Shown: positions 17,362 to 25,879 of the stretch, piece by piece
Layout of the letters: each line of letters opens with the position of its first letter
Position numbering within the stretch: position 1 is the first letter of the stretch
Source: Chloroflexota bacterium
Lineage (GTDB): Bacteria; Chloroflexota; Anaerolineae; Anaerolineales; VGOW01
DNA: 64,000 nucleotides
Assembly: GCA_016197225.1 (NCBI GenBank)
Contig: JACPWC010000016.1
Location: 51,183-115,182, forward strand
Direction of reading: 5' to 3'
Translations under genes and position numbers: made by a program
The notes under the pieces: generated by a model
Databases searched by the model: none
Seen by the model: the letters and a program-made list of their open reading frames with translations, nothing else
What the model was told of the DNA's origin: nothing

Positions 17362-18327
17362 ATGCGCATCTTTCGCGAAGTTATTGGCGGGGTGATTTTC
17401 GCCGTCATCACTACTGCTACCGTCATTGGCGGCATTGGCCTGGCTTTTATCGAGTCAGACAACTCATTCTTCGCGCCTCCAGCCATTGCTCAGGCCACTT
17501 TGCTTCCCACCGAGACTCTGTCGGTGCCATCGCCGGTTTTGCCTCTGCCTACGAGCACGCTCGGCCCGGCCTTCTCGCCCACGCCCTGCGCACCGCTGCC
17601 GGGTTGGTCGCCAGTGATTGTTGGCCCGAACGAGACTTTACTGACAATAGCCAGCCGCATCGGCATCAGCGCCCAGGTGGTCAGCCTGGCCAACTGCCTG
17701 ACGAGTGATTCGGTATTTGCCGGGCAGGTGCTCTTTTTGCCTGCCGCCGTCTCCTCGGTTCAACAGCCGACGGCGATCCCCTGCGGCCCGCCGTTCGGCT
17801 GGATTTTCTACACTGTGCAAGGAGGCGATAATCTGTTCCGAATCAGTTTGCGCTACGGTGTGAGCCTGAATGAGTTGCTTCAAGCCAACTGCCTCACCTC
17901 CACCAACATCAGCGCCGGGCAGAGACTGTATGTGCCGCCGGGGGCGGTTGTCGCCGACACTGCGCCCCCGCCGCCCACATTCACCGTCGGGCCGGTCGCC
18001 ACCTTCACTCCGGTTGCAACCAACACGCCCGTTCCTGGCGTGCCTGTCGCCACTAACACAGCCACATCCAACGCGCCCACCGCCCAGCCCACCACTGTTG
18101 TCGCGCCTACCATCACACTCACCCCGACCGCTACACTTACGGCCACTGGCACCGAGATCATCGCCTCACCCACACTCACACCAGAGACGCCGACCGAAAC
18201 CCCGACCGAAACGCCCACCCTGGAAGCGACGACCGACACTCCGGTTCCGCCCACCGACACCGACACGCCCATCCCGCCAACGCCGACCGACACCGAGACG
18301 CCGACGCCGTTACCTTCACCGTCGTGA
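17362..18327 (+). CDS. LysM protein with two LysM domains and long Thr/Pro tail
   Basis: 321 aa. The N-terminal signal anchor (MRIFREVIGGVIFAVITTA) is clearly homologous to that of the preceding gene, so this is a tandem duplication. It has two LysM domains (about 87-132, a diverged copy with GPNETLLTIASRIG, and about 151-194, YTVQGGDNLFRISLRYG). A roughly 120-residue Thr/Pro/Glu tail (ETPTETPTETPT type) lacks a terminal anchor. The tail resembles glycosylated linkers. It probably binds the cell wall, and no enzyme domain is present. Confidence 0.82.
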   Translation: MRIFREVIGGVIFAVITTATVIGGIGLAFIESDNSFFAPPAIAQATLLPTETLSVPSPVLPLPTSTLGPAFSPTPCAPLPGWSPVIVGPNETLLTIASRIGISAQVVSLANCLTSDSVFAGQVLFLPAAVSSVQQPTAIPCGPPFGWIFYTVQGGDNLFRISLRYGVSLNELLQANCLTSTNISAGQRLYVPPGAVVADTAPPPPTFTVGPVATFTPVATNTPVPGVPVATNTATSNAPTAQPTTVVAPTITLTPTATLTATGTEIIASPTLTPETPTETPTETPTLEATTDTPVPPTDTDTPIPPTPTDTETPTPLPSPS

Positions 18328-18927
18328 TTAGCCCGCCTCGCGCTTCAACACCTCATAGCCCTCGTCGCCCAGAGCCAGCCGCAACTCGCTTTCAAACGTC
18401 AGCCAAAGCGGCGCAGAATTAGCCGCCTCGCGCTGGCAATGACCGCCCTCAATATAAATCTCGTTCGCGTCGTCGAGTTGGACAACATTGTTTTCAAGCG
18501 TGAGCGGGTGAAGGGCGCAATAGAACGGCTTGAGCGACCACGGATGCTGGCCGTTGGCCAGGCTGGCCGATTGCAAAGCGCAATACCGATCTTCGGGGCG
18601 CAGGAAAATGCAGGTCTCACCGGCCCGGTGGGTGGGGTCGGATACAACGCTTGTCCCCTCGCCCCGCCCCGACGGAAAATCCAAGTGGCTATCCTGCTCG
18701 CCATCAAACCACAGCGCCTCATCACGACGGTCGAGCGGCAAGTGAGGCTTGATCATTTCCGCGTTCGCCAGAATCTTCTCTTTCTCCCAAAGGTCAACCC
18801 ACACCCCACCGGTGCAACACCACGATTGGCACTCGGCAATCCGGCAACGTTGGGTAGGTCGCGCTTCCAAAAGTTGGCGCTCCACCAACCGGCCATTAAT
18901 CCTCAACGGTTCCGTTTCATCGGACAT
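18328..18927 (-). CDS. Cys-rich YkgJ/DUF3109-like metal-cluster protein
   Basis: 199 aa. Cys clusters run through it: CRIAECQSWCC near the N-terminus, CIFLRPEDRYC, FYCALHP and a late GHC. This is the pattern of YkgJ-type proteins thought to bind Zn or Fe-S. The start at 18927 is chosen because GAGGAG lies 7-8 nt upstream; an ATG 8 codons earlier lacks one. The function is unknown. It is convergent with the LysM operon, the stops lying next to each other. Confidence 0.72.
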   Translation of the reverse strand: MSDETEPLRINGRLVERQLLEARPTQRCRIAECQSWCCTGGVWVDLWEKEKILANAEMIKPHLPLDRRDEALWFDGEQDSHLDFPSGRGEGTSVVSDPTHRAGETCIFLRPEDRYCALQSASLANGQHPWSLKPFYCALHPLTLENNVVQLDDANEIYIEGGHCQREAANSAPLWLTFESELRLALGDEGYEVLKREAG

Positions 18928-19031
18928 CAACTTTTCTCCTCTCAGCCGCATTGTAGCCCGGATTATCCAATGTATCCATCTTGACGGCCTGCAAGTGACA
19001 GGATAAAGTGATCGTCAAGGAATATTCCGCC

Positions 19032-20072
19032 ATGCCACACTCCAAACTCCCCCTCCCACCTCATTTCGACCCGGCTAAAGTCGGCCAGGTCTGGAAAGTG
19101 CCCTACCAAAGCCGCGCCGCCGAAGCTGAGGGCTGGGCAAGACAGCACAACATTCAACCGGCGGCAGACGACCAGGTCCGCATCTGCCTCGTCGGCGTGG
19201 ACGTGCAGAACACCTTTTGCCTGCCTGACTTCGAGTTGTATGTGGCTGGCCGCTCCGGCACGGGCGCGATTGACGACAACCGCCGGCTGTGCGAGTTCAT
19301 CTACCACAACCTGGGAACCCTCACCCAAATTTGTCCGACGATGGACACCCACCAGGCCCTGCAAATCTTTCACGCCGCCTTTCTCGTCAACGATAAGGGC
19401 GAGCACCCCGCTCCGCTCACGCTCATTTCTGCCGACGACATCGAAAAAGGTTTATGGAAATTAAACCCGGTGCTTGAGCGAACCTTGCGCCTCAAAGAGG
19501 GCTACGGCCAACAGCACTTGCTACACTACACCGCCGCCCTCAAACGAAGCGGCAAATATGATCTCACCATCTGGCCCTACCACGCCATGCTGGGCGGCAT
19601 CGGCCACGCGCTGGTTTCGGCGTTTGAGGAAGCCGTCTTTTTCCACAGCATCGCCCGCCTCACCCCGCCCAACTTCCAAATCAAGGGCAACAACCCGCTT
19701 ACCGAAAACTACTCGGCGCTTGGCCCGGAAGTGATGACCGGGCCGGGCGGCGACCTGATCGCCGAGAAGAATTACTCCTTCATTGACGCCCTGCTCGACT
19801 TCGACGCCATCATCATTGCCGGGCAGGCCAAGAGTCACTGCGTGGCCTCGACGATTCAGGATTTGCTGAACGGCATCGTTGCCAAAGACGAAAGCCTGGC
19901 GAGCAAAGTTTATCTGCTCGAAGATTGCGCCTCATCCGTCGTCGTGCCGGGCATTGTTGACTACACCGACCAGGCCGACGCCGCCTTCCAAAAATTCGCC
20001 GAGGCCGGCATGCGCCTCGTCCGCTCCACCGACCCGATCACAAGCTGGCCCGGAATCAAGGACAACGGATGA
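19032..20072 (+). CDS. Isochorismatase-like cysteine hydrolase (nicotinamidase-like)
   Basis: 346 aa. The N-terminal beta strand VGVDVQNTF carries the catalytic Asp, and [13 protein letters not shown] carries the catalytic Cys of the cysteine hydrolase fold. The protein is about 130 residues longer than standard PncA because of an insertion after MDTHQAL. The start at 19032 has AAGGA upstream; a GTG 8 codons earlier is possible. The next gene is a NAPRTase-like protein, so deamidation of nicotinamide followed by ribosylation is the likely pathway. The substrate is inferred from context. Confidence 0.8.
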   Translation: MPHSKLPLPPHFDPAKVGQVWKVPYQSRAAEAEGWARQHNIQPAADDQVRICLVGVDVQNTFCLPDFELYVAGRSGTGAIDDNRRLCEFIYHNLGTLTQICPTMDTHQALQIFHAAFLVNDKGEHPAPLTLISADDIEKGLWKLNPVLERTLRLKEGYGQQHLLHYTAALKRSGKYDLTIWPYHAMLGGIGHALVSAFEEAVFFHSIARLTPPNFQIKGNNPLTENYSALGPEVMTGPGGDLIAEKNYSFIDALLDFDAIIIAGQAKSHCVASTIQDLLNGIVAKDESLASKVYLLEDCASSVVVPGIVDYTDQADAAFQKFAEAGMRLVRSTDPITSWPGIKDNG

Positions 20073-20125
20073 AACGAATTTATCGGATTTGATTTCAATC
20101 CGTTTTATTCGTTCTATCCGTTGTC
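20061..20125. repeat. Palindromic repeat (ATCCGTT family)
   Basis: GACAACGGAT (20061-20070) and ATCCGTTGTC (20116-20125) are the outer arms. Inner arms continue imperfectly, and the halves consist of roughly 9-nt units (ATCCGTTTT, ATTCGTTCT, ATCCGTTGT). It overlaps the last codons and stop of the hydrolase gene. Related copies lie at 40846-40900 and 52734-52805. Confidence 0.75.
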
Positions 20126-20132
20126 AAAAAAC

Positions 20133-21485
20133 ATGACCATCTTCGACAAACACCGTCTCACCAACGACACCTTCAAACTCGATCTCGAACGCATGCGGCG
20201 CGGCTGGTACTCGGACAAATACTTCGAGAACATCGGCGCCATGCTCACGTCTCTTGCCGAGCAAGGCTATCACTACAGTGGCCGCTCCCCTCGTTTCGAC
20301 GGCTACACCGTCGAACAACTGCGGGCCATCGAGACCGGCAATATCGAAGTCGAGATGCAGTGGTTCACCCGCCGCCCCGGAACTACCATCGTCGTCGGCG
20401 TGGATAAAGCTGTAGCCATGTTGCGCGGTTGCGCCGGCTATTTTGATGAGGGAGGGCATTTTGCGGAGACGTGGGACAAGTTGATCGTCGAGGCCGTTCA
20501 CGACGGGGCAACCGTCGTCTACAACGGCGACCCGCTCAACATCCGGCCCGTCATCCGCGCGCGCGGGCGCTACCGCGACTTCGCCCTGCTCGAAACGCCT
20601 ACTCTGGGAATCCTCACCCGCGCCAGCCGCGTAGCCACCAACGTCTACAACACCCTCGTCGCCGCGCGCGGCAAGCCGGTGCTCTTCTTCCCGGCCCGCT
20701 TTGACTTGCACGAAGTTCAGGCCGCCGACGGCTACGCTTACAACATTGGCGTCCAACGTTTCAATCACGATTATCAGGAGACGGTGACGCGATTCGTTTC
20801 GACGGACGCGCAAGGAGACTGGTGGGGCGGCGCCGGCGGCGGAACGGTGGCCCATGCCGCCATCGCCTGTTTCTTCGGCGACACCGCCGAGGCCATGCTG
20901 GCCTTCTCTGCTACTCGCCCTTCCAACATTCCCCGCATCGCCCTGGTGGACTTCAACAACGACTCGGTCGGCGACTCGCTGGCCGTAATTGACGCCATGT
21001 TTGCCCGCTACCGCGACTTGATGGATGCCGGCGACGAGACCGAAGCGAAGAAGTATTTGCTGTACGGTGTTCGATTGGATACAAGCGGCAGTGTGCGCGA
21101 CGTGAGCGTGCCGCCGCTGGGCGACCCGGCCCTCGATCTTGGCGTGAACCCGCGTTTGGTCTTCATCGTCCGCCAGGCCCTCAACTCGGCCTGGGAGCGT
21201 TGGCGCCTGCCGTCGGCGTGGCAAGAACGCGCCCGCGATTACTGCCGCAATGTGCAAATTGTGGTCTCAGGGGGATTCAACCCGGAGAAGATTGGGCGCT
21301 TTGAAAAACTGGCCGTGCCAGTGGATATTTATGCCGTCGGCTCGTCGCTCTTCGACAACCACGGCCCCACCGTCTCCGACTTCACCGCCGACGTGGTGCG
21401 GGCGAAAGTCAACGGCCAGTGGCACGATTTAGCGAAAGTGGGGCGGCGAGCTTGTGATAATCCGGATTTGGAGAGGGTGCTATAA
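20133..21485 (+). CDS. Nicotinate phosphoribosyltransferase-like protein
   Basis: 450 aa from ATG 20133 (a TTG 4 codons earlier is less likely). It has an N-terminal segment typical of NAPRTases (HRLTNDTFKLDLERMRRGWYSD), ETPTLGILTRASRVATN in the catalytic barrel, DFNNDSVGDS, a GVRLDTSGS phosphate-binding segment, and IVVSGGFNPEKI near the end. It converts nicotinate and PRPP to NaMN. It follows the isochorismatase-like gene and shares its orientation, with a palindromic repeat in between. Close relatives are often annotated simply as NAPRTase family. Confidence 0.85.
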   Translation: MTIFDKHRLTNDTFKLDLERMRRGWYSDKYFENIGAMLTSLAEQGYHYSGRSPRFDGYTVEQLRAIETGNIEVEMQWFTRRPGTTIVVGVDKAVAMLRGCAGYFDEGGHFAETWDKLIVEAVHDGATVVYNGDPLNIRPVIRARGRYRDFALLETPTLGILTRASRVATNVYNTLVAARGKPVLFFPARFDLHEVQAADGYAYNIGVQRFNHDYQETVTRFVSTDAQGDWWGGAGGGTVAHAAIACFFGDTAEAMLAFSATRPSNIPRIALVDFNNDSVGDSLAVIDAMFARYRDLMDAGDETEAKKYLLYGVRLDTSGSVRDVSVPPLGDPALDLGVNPRLVFIVRQALNSAWERWRLPSAWQERARDYCRNVQIVVSGGFNPEKIGRFEKLAVPVDIYAVGSSLFDNHGPTVSDFTADVVRAKVNGQWHDLAKVGRRACDNPDLERVL

Positions 21486-21493
21486 AAAAAACT

Positions 21494-21520
21494 CCACTTC
21501 GGCTCAATCAGCCGAAGTGG
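21494..21520. terminator. Bidirectional terminator
   Basis: CCACTTCGGCT (21494-21504) and AGCCGAAGTGG (21510-21520) with an A run on the left and T-rich sequence on the right. It serves the NAPRTase gene and the convergent DUF433-DUF5615 operon, whose last codons lie in it. Confidence 0.85.
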
Positions 21521-21896
21521 TTCTCTTTTCACCATCATCTTCCTTTCGCCGAATGCGCACCTTGCCTGGCTCTACAATCACCAGGCAACCGGGCAGCTCA
21601 TCCAACTTTTGATTGCGAACAAAATCCTCAACAAAACGACTCACCATCCCTGGCCCGGTGGAACTAAGCCGAAAAACAACGATGCCTGGGTGCTCTCCCG
21701 GCGCATATTGCCGCACATCACCCAAGCCTTTATCTAAAGTAAACAACATACGCTCGTTCTGACGCGCAATATCGGCTAAAACAGCATCATCCTCTGATTT
21801 CAACCCCTCGTCAACTACTGTATCTACATCGTGGCCCAACTCCTGCAATGTTGGTTTGAGCCGATACGACAATCCCTCATCCAGTTTTAACTTCAC
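21504..21896 (-). CDS. DUF5615 PIN-like protein (putative toxin)
   Basis: 130 aa. It starts KLKLDEGLSYRLKPTLQELGHDVDTVVDEGL, the DUF5615/Mut7-C PIN-like signature with conserved LDE and a DVDTV strand. TLDKGLGDVRQY and GIVVFRL match later conserved strands. The acidic residues could form a PIN nuclease site. It lies 7 nt after a DUF433 gene, the usual pairing of a presumed toxin with its antitoxin. The C-terminus is a short charged tail whose final codons overlap the terminator stem. Confidence 0.82.
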   Translation of the reverse strand: MKLKLDEGLSYRLKPTLQELGHDVDTVVDEGLKSEDDAVLADIARQNERMLFTLDKGLGDVRQYAPGEHPGIVVFRLSSTGPGMVSRFVEDFVRNQKLDELPGCLVIVEPGKVRIRRKEDDGEKRTTSAD

Positions 21897-21903
21897 CTTT
21901 CGT

Positions 21904-22254
21904 TCATTCCTCTGACCAGAGCGCCATTGCCGCAGCGTATTCCAATGCCGCCCGAATGTCCTCTAATGTCAAACGCGGATAATGCTTAATCAACTCATCG
22001 GGCGTTAACCCTTCGGCTAACCCATCCAGAATCACTGCGATGGGTAAGCGTGTCCCTCGAACGTGTGGTTCACCGCTAAGTATGTTCGGATTAACCGTAA
22101 TTCGCTCGTGCTGAAGCACAGCAGATGAAAGCGCGACTGTCCTCGGATCGGTAGAAAATATCCCCGAACGCCGCACAGTTTCGTCTTTTTCAAGGGTGGG
22201 AAAATCAAGTGTCAATAAACCGTTTGTGGTTATATCTGTTCTGGTCTGTAGCAT
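21904..22254 (-). CDS. DUF433 protein (putative antitoxin)
   Basis: 116 aa. The C-terminal half is a DUF433 winged-helix-like domain: ITVNPNILSGEPHVRGTRLPIAVILDGLAEGLTPDEL..YPRLTLEDIRAAL. The N-terminal 40 residues are extra and may contact the partner. GAGGAG lies 8 nt upstream. Proteins of this family are presumed DNA-binding antitoxins of DUF5615 partners; the activity is not shown here. Confidence 0.85.
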   Translation of the reverse strand: MLQTRTDITTNGLLTLDFPTLEKDETVRRSGIFSTDPRTVALSSAVLQHERITVNPNILSGEPHVRGTRLPIAVILDGLAEGLTPDELIKHYPRLTLEDIRAALEYAAAMALWSEE

Positions 22255-22266
22255 GATTCTTACTCC

Positions 22267-22665
22267 TCAACCTTTAGGAGGTTCTCTAACCCAAAACGGC
22301 AACGTTGCCTCCTGCCTACTGTCAATAGCCAAGTTGATTGCATATTCGCCGTAGTTCTTGAACCGTAATTGACCCAAATTCAGAATTAGATTGGCCGAAG
22401 CAATTTGTGAATTGCCAGGTATCTCTACGCTGAAAGCACCCTCGATAGCGGGGACCACCAAGTTGCCATCATCGTCGACAATATGCAAAGTGAGACTATG
22501 CTGACCACGCTCAATCATTTGAAAACGCATCCGTAACGCCGCCGAACAAAAGGGATGCATGGCTGGCATCTGAGATGCGAAAATAGTATCAAAGACTCCT
22601 AGAATATTCAATCGGCCTTGATAGTCTGCCGCTGCATCACACAATGTGAAAATTTCAATATCCAA
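22267..22665 (-). CDS. DUF6941-type protein
   Basis: 132 aa from TTG at 22665, chosen because GGAGGA sits 5 nt upstream and the family usually begins with a short strand such as DIEIFTLCDAA. An ATG 19 codons earlier lacks an RBS. It shows the pattern of an N-terminal strand, GRLNILGVFDTIFA, an HxxxLHIVDDDGN segment and NLGQLRFKNYGEYAINL. The function is unknown. It is followed after 12 nt by DUF433, so it is probably the first gene of a three-gene operon. Confidence 0.7.
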   Translation of the reverse strand: MDIEIFTLCDAAADYQGRLNILGVFDTIFASQMPAMHPFCSAALRMRFQMIERGQHSLTLHIVDDDGNLVVPAIEGAFSVEIPGNSQIASANLILNLGQLRFKNYGEYAINLAIDSRQEATLPFWVREPPKG

Positions 22666-22814
22666 AGGATTCCTCCTACCCAAGTCCGTTACGTGGAGCG
22701 TGGGTTCAGACGCGACTTCCATCTAATTATAAGCGCATCTTTCTAAACACCAAATGAGAATATCAGATCATCAGATCGAGTACTCATCGCTACAAGTGCG
22801 TAGGTTTATATATT

Positions 22815-23120
22815 TTATCGCCTCACAAACACCACCGCCAGCACCCCGATCACCAGCGTTGGAATACTCAGCCCCACCATCAGATTGAAAGCGCGGTTCT
22901 CGCTTCGAGTGATCACTTTGCCTGCCTTCTCAAACTGGGGCAGTGAGCCAAGCGAGGCCCCAATCGCCGCGCCCCACAGCATCACCCCGCCCGCGCCGCC
23001 CACTGCCTCGCGCACACCCGGCCACGAATTGCCGATGATGGCCCCGGTGATCAGGCCGCCCAACAGTCCGACCATCTGGTTGCGCCGCACCTCGCGCCTC
23101 TGCCGGTCGTGATCGTTCAT
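22815..23120 (-). CDS. Small membrane protein with glycine-rich helices
   Basis: 101 aa. A charged N-terminus (MNDHDRQRREVRRNQ) is followed by GLLGGLITGAIIG and GGVMLWGAAIGASLG, two Gly-rich hydrophobic helices, and a C-terminal TM (LMVGLSIPTLVIGVLAVVF). No family is recognised. The ATG overlaps the stop of the upstream SCP2 gene by 4 nt (ATGA), so the two are translated together. Confidence 0.6.
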   Translation of the reverse strand: MNDHDRQRREVRRNQMVGLLGGLITGAIIGNSWPGVREAVGGAGGVMLWGAAIGASLGSLPQFEKAGKVITRSENRAFNLMVGLSIPTLVIGVLAVVFVRR

Positions 23121-23449
23121 GCCATCTTGAACATGCTCTGCATCTTCAGCGCCATCTGCATGTCGCCGGTCAGCTTGATCTTGCCCTGCATAAACAAGTT
23201 CATAGGATTGGACTCGCCGTTGATCATCGCCAGATAATCGCCGGCGGCGATCGCCAGCACCATCGTCGGGCTGGCGGCGGCCCCTTCGGCCACCTTCACC
23301 TGCTTGTCAGCCACGGTCACATTCCACTGCCCGCCGCCCTCACCCGAAATATCAAATTGCAACACTGCATTCACGCCGGCCGCATTCTCCGGCACGAACA
23401 CCTGCGGCATAGCCGCAAACACCTCCGCCACAGAAGACACTCTAGGCAT
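23117..23449 (-). CDS. SCP2 sterol-binding-like domain protein
   Basis: 110 aa, a single SCP2 domain: VNAVLQFDISGEGGGQWNVTV, then VLAIAAGDYLAMINGESNPMNLFMQGKIKLTGDMQMALKM, which is the typical lipid-pocket end. It is small, cytoplasmic and lipid-binding; the ligand is unknown. First gene of a two-gene unit. Confidence 0.88.
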   Translation of the reverse strand: MPRVSSVAEVFAAMPQVFVPENAAGVNAVLQFDISGEGGGQWNVTVADKQVKVAEGAAASPTMVLAIAAGDYLAMINGESNPMNLFMQGKIKLTGDMQMALKMQSMFKMA

Positions 23450-23518
23450 ACCTCTTCTCCTTCAAAAATAAAAAGTTGTTTAGAGTATATCATAGCGAGT
23501 TTTGGCCCAATTCCTTTG

Positions 23519-23527
23519 TGCTATACT
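23519..23527 (+). promoter_or_regulatory. Extended -10 just before the beta-lactamase-like gene
   Basis: TGCTATACT ends 7 nt upstream of ATG 23535, so the transcript would start at or next to the start codon. No clear -35. Confidence 0.4.
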
Positions 23528-23534
23528 TTTTGCC

Positions 23535-24986
23535 ATGCGAAGACGCAGTGACACCTCCGGCCTGGAATGGATCGCCATCGTTGGCATCGTCGTTTCCATC
23601 GGCCTGCTCATCATGCAAATTGTGGCCTACAGCGGCGTGCGCGAGCGCCTGCCGGCGGGCATGGTGGTGGCCGGCGTGCCAGTGGGCGGCCTCACCCGGC
23701 AGGAAGCCGGGGCTGAACTGTCGCGGGTCTACTCGGCCCCCGTCGAGCTTCATTATCGCGACGCCGTCTTCACCCTCGACCCGGCGCAGATCAGCTTCCG
23801 CCTCGACACCGAAGTCATGCTGGCCCGGGCCGACACCTATCGCACCGACTCCAGCTTCTGGGACGGGTTCTGGAACTACCTCTGGCGGCAACCGGGCCGG
23901 CTGGTGGAAGTCAACCTGGTAACGGAATACTCGGACGCGCAACTGCATGACTTTCTGGCCGATGTTGCCAAACGCTACGACTCGCCCGCCTCCGCCGGTT
24001 CAGCCGACTCGGTGACCCTCACCTTTGGCCCCGGCCAGCCTGGCTATTCGCTCGACATTGACTCTTCAATGGCCGTGGTGGATTTTGCCCTGCGCCAGTC
24101 CACCAACCGCCGCGCCGCCCTCACCGTCTCCGAAGGCGGAGCCGCCCGCCCCCAGATCGACGCCCTCAACCAGATCGTCGGCGATTACTTGAAGAATCGC
24201 AATTTCAACGGCGTCGCCAGCATCGTCGTTATTGACCTCAAGACCGGCGAAGAGATGAAACTCAACGCCGACGTAGCCTTCACCGGCATGAGCGTCATGA
24301 AAATCCCCATCGTCATCCAAACGTACTGGAAGTGGGACACCGAGCCTGGCCCTGAAACCATCGAACAAGTCACCGAAGCCCTCTGGCGTTCCAGCAACTT
24401 TCATGCCAACCTGTTGCTTACGGATTTGGGCAACAACAGCGCCCTGCGCGGCGCGCAAACGCTCACCATCAACCTGCGCCTGCTCGGCCTGCAAAACACC
24501 TTCATGGCCAAAGCCTTTGATCAAAAAGACGAAGTCTCTCCGATCAAGTCTCCGGCCAACCAGCGCGCCGACTTTAACACCAACCCCGACCCTTACATCC
24601 AGGCCACCGCCGACGATATCGCCTCCCTGCTCCACATGCTCTACCAGTGCGCCAGCGCCAACGGCGGCGCGTTCGCCGTCGTCTTCCCCGGCAAAATCAC
24701 CCAGAGCGAGTGCCAGACCATTTTGAGCTACCTGGCTCAAAACGAAACCGGGGTTCTCATCGAAGGCGGCGTCCCCGAAGGCGTGCGGGTGGCGCACAAA
24801 GAAGGCCTGAGCGATAACGCTTACGGCGACGCCTCCATCGTCTTCTCGGAAAACGGCGATTACGTGCTGGTCGAATACATCTGGACGCCCGACTATCTCG
24901 ACTGGGATTATGGCCGCCAGATCATCGCCGACATTTCGCGGGCGGTGTACAACTACTTCGATCAGCAAGTCGCCAGCAACCAGTAA
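23535..24986 (+). CDS. Membrane-anchored serine hydrolase of the class A beta-lactamase fold
   Basis: 483 aa. An N-terminal TM anchor (about residues 13-33) is followed by an extracytoplasmic domain with the GMVVAGVPVGGLTRQEAGAEL pattern of YoaR/VanW-type peptidoglycan-binding domains. From about 215 comes a class A beta-lactamase fold with the SxxK site in TGMSVMK and, near the end, HKEG in place of the usual KTG. It lacks a clear SDN/Glu166 context, so it may be a peptidase-like wall enzyme rather than a drug-resistance enzyme. The start at 23535 is preferred over an ATG 11 codons upstream. Confidence 0.75.
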   Translation: MRRRSDTSGLEWIAIVGIVVSIGLLIMQIVAYSGVRERLPAGMVVAGVPVGGLTRQEAGAELSRVYSAPVELHYRDAVFTLDPAQISFRLDTEVMLARADTYRTDSSFWDGFWNYLWRQPGRLVEVNLVTEYSDAQLHDFLADVAKRYDSPASAGSADSVTLTFGPGQPGYSLDIDSSMAVVDFALRQSTNRRAALTVSEGGAARPQIDALNQIVGDYLKNRNFNGVASIVVIDLKTGEEMKLNADVAFTGMSVMKIPIVIQTYWKWDTEPGPETIEQVTEALWRSSNFHANLLLTDLGNNSALRGAQTLTINLRLLGLQNTFMAKAFDQKDEVSPIKSPANQRADFNTNPDPYIQATADDIASLLHMLYQCASANGGAFAVVFPGKITQSECQTILSYLAQNETGVLIEGGVPEGVRVAHKEGLSDNAYGDASIVFSENGDYVLVEYIWTPDYLDWDYGRQIIADISRAVYNYFDQQVASNQ

Positions 24987-25003
24987 AAGGGCGTTTAAAC
25001 AAA

Positions 25004-25029
25004 AAAGGCAGGATACTTCAATCCTGCCT
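25004..25029. terminator. Bidirectional terminator
   Basis: AGGCAGGAT (25006-25014) / ATCCTGCCT (25021-25029) with an A run before it. It lies between convergent genes (beta-lactamase-like and RsbW-like). Confidence 0.8.
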
Positions 25030-25052
25030 CGCTGTTTGGGTGAGGGTGGCGG

Positions 25053-25478
25053 TTACGGTTCCGTCTGAGATCGGCGCTTGACCATCAATAATGAGTTGGT
25101 GCCGTCCTTGTAGACGAAGTTCACCTCATCCATCATCTTCTTCATAAAATACACGCCCAACCCGCCCACCGCCGTCTCTTCGATGGAAACGTTGAGTTGT
25201 GGCTCGGGCACCTGAGACACGTCAAACGGCTTGGCCTGATCCCGGAGTTCTATCGAGAGCACGCCGGCCCCTGCCCGGCAGACGACCTCAATTTGCCCCT
25301 TGTCTTCCCCTTCGTAACCATGCTCGATGATATTCGTGCAGGCCTCGTCCACCGCGATCTGGCAGTGGAAGACCGCCGATTCATCCAGCCCGGCCAGTTC
25401 AGCCGCCTCAACCACAAACGTGCAGAGTTGCTTGATGCGGTCGTAGCGAGCCGGAACGATGAGCCGACTCTCGCTCAT
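25053..25478 (-). CDS. RsbW-like anti-sigma factor kinase (HATPase_c_2)
   Basis: 141 aa. It is a small GHKL ATPase: N-box DEACTNIIEHGYEG, G1-like LRDQAKPFD, G2-like AVGGLGVYFMKKMMDEV. The length is typical for RsbW/SpoIIAB-type kinases, which phosphorylate STAS antagonists. The upstream gene is a STAS protein, its likely partner, 24 nt away. A cognate sigma factor is not present in the window. Confidence 0.88.
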   Translation of the reverse strand: MSESRLIVPARYDRIKQLCTFVVEAAELAGLDESAVFHCQIAVDEACTNIIEHGYEGEDKGQIEVVCRAGAGVLSIELRDQAKPFDVSQVPEPQLNVSIEETAVGGLGVYFMKKMMDEVNFVYKDGTNSLLMVKRRSQTEP

Positions 25479-25502
25479 AAAGTGTGAAACTGAAGCGCCC
25501 GG

Positions 25503-25835
25503 CTAGAAACTGCCGACGGCGTCAGTCTGCGAGGGGTAGATGTTGAAGATCGAAGTCAGGCCTGCCAGCCGCAAAACTTCGGCTACGCGCGGTGAGGGTG
25601 AGCACAGGCGCAAATCGCCATTGATGCGCTTGACGGCTTTGAGGGTAGACACCATGGCCCGCAAACCGGCGCTGGACATGTATTCCACATCCTTCAGGTC
25701 GAGCACGATCTGAGTCTTCTCAGTGTCTACCAATTGTTTGAGCGCGTTTTCCAGGTCGGGCGCGGTGGCGCTGTCCACCCGGCCCTTCACCGTCATCACC
25801 GAAACACGCTTGACTTCCTGAGTTGAAATATCCAT
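25503..25835 (-). CDS. STAS anti-anti-sigma factor
   Basis: 110 aa starting at ATG 25835, which has GGAGGAGATC 6-12 nt upstream; a longer frame overlaps the ligase gene and is spurious. It has VSVMTVKGRVDSATAPDLENAL and DLKDVEYMSSAGLRAM. The Ser in the latter (SS-AG) is the predicted phosphorylation site. It is paired with the RsbW-like gene. Confidence 0.9.
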   Translation of the reverse strand: MDISTQEVKRVSVMTVKGRVDSATAPDLENALKQLVDTEKTQIVLDLKDVEYMSSAGLRAMVSTLKAVKRINGDLRLCSPSPRVAEVLRLAGLTSIFNIYPSQTDAVGSF

Positions 25836-25879
25836 GTTGTGATCTCCTCCGATACTTCCAAAACAATTAATTTTCGCGA

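Noticed and set aside
20124..21257. A 377-codon minus-strand frame opposite the NAPRTase-like gene
   Set aside because: Val/Ala/Gly-rich shadow of a high-GC gene, no motifs, no RBS.
21504..22254. Prophage or integrative element around the toxin-antitoxin-like pair
   Set aside because: No integrase, no attachment repeats, base composition not clearly different beyond the small genes.
24066..24968. A 300-codon minus-strand frame opposite the beta-lactamase-like gene
   Set aside because: Antisense shadow; the plus-strand frame carries the recognisable fold.
23535..24986. Antibiotic-resistance beta-lactamase
   Set aside because: Large N-terminal wall-binding part, KTG replaced by KEG, and no clear Glu166 motif; more likely a wall-associated hydrolase.
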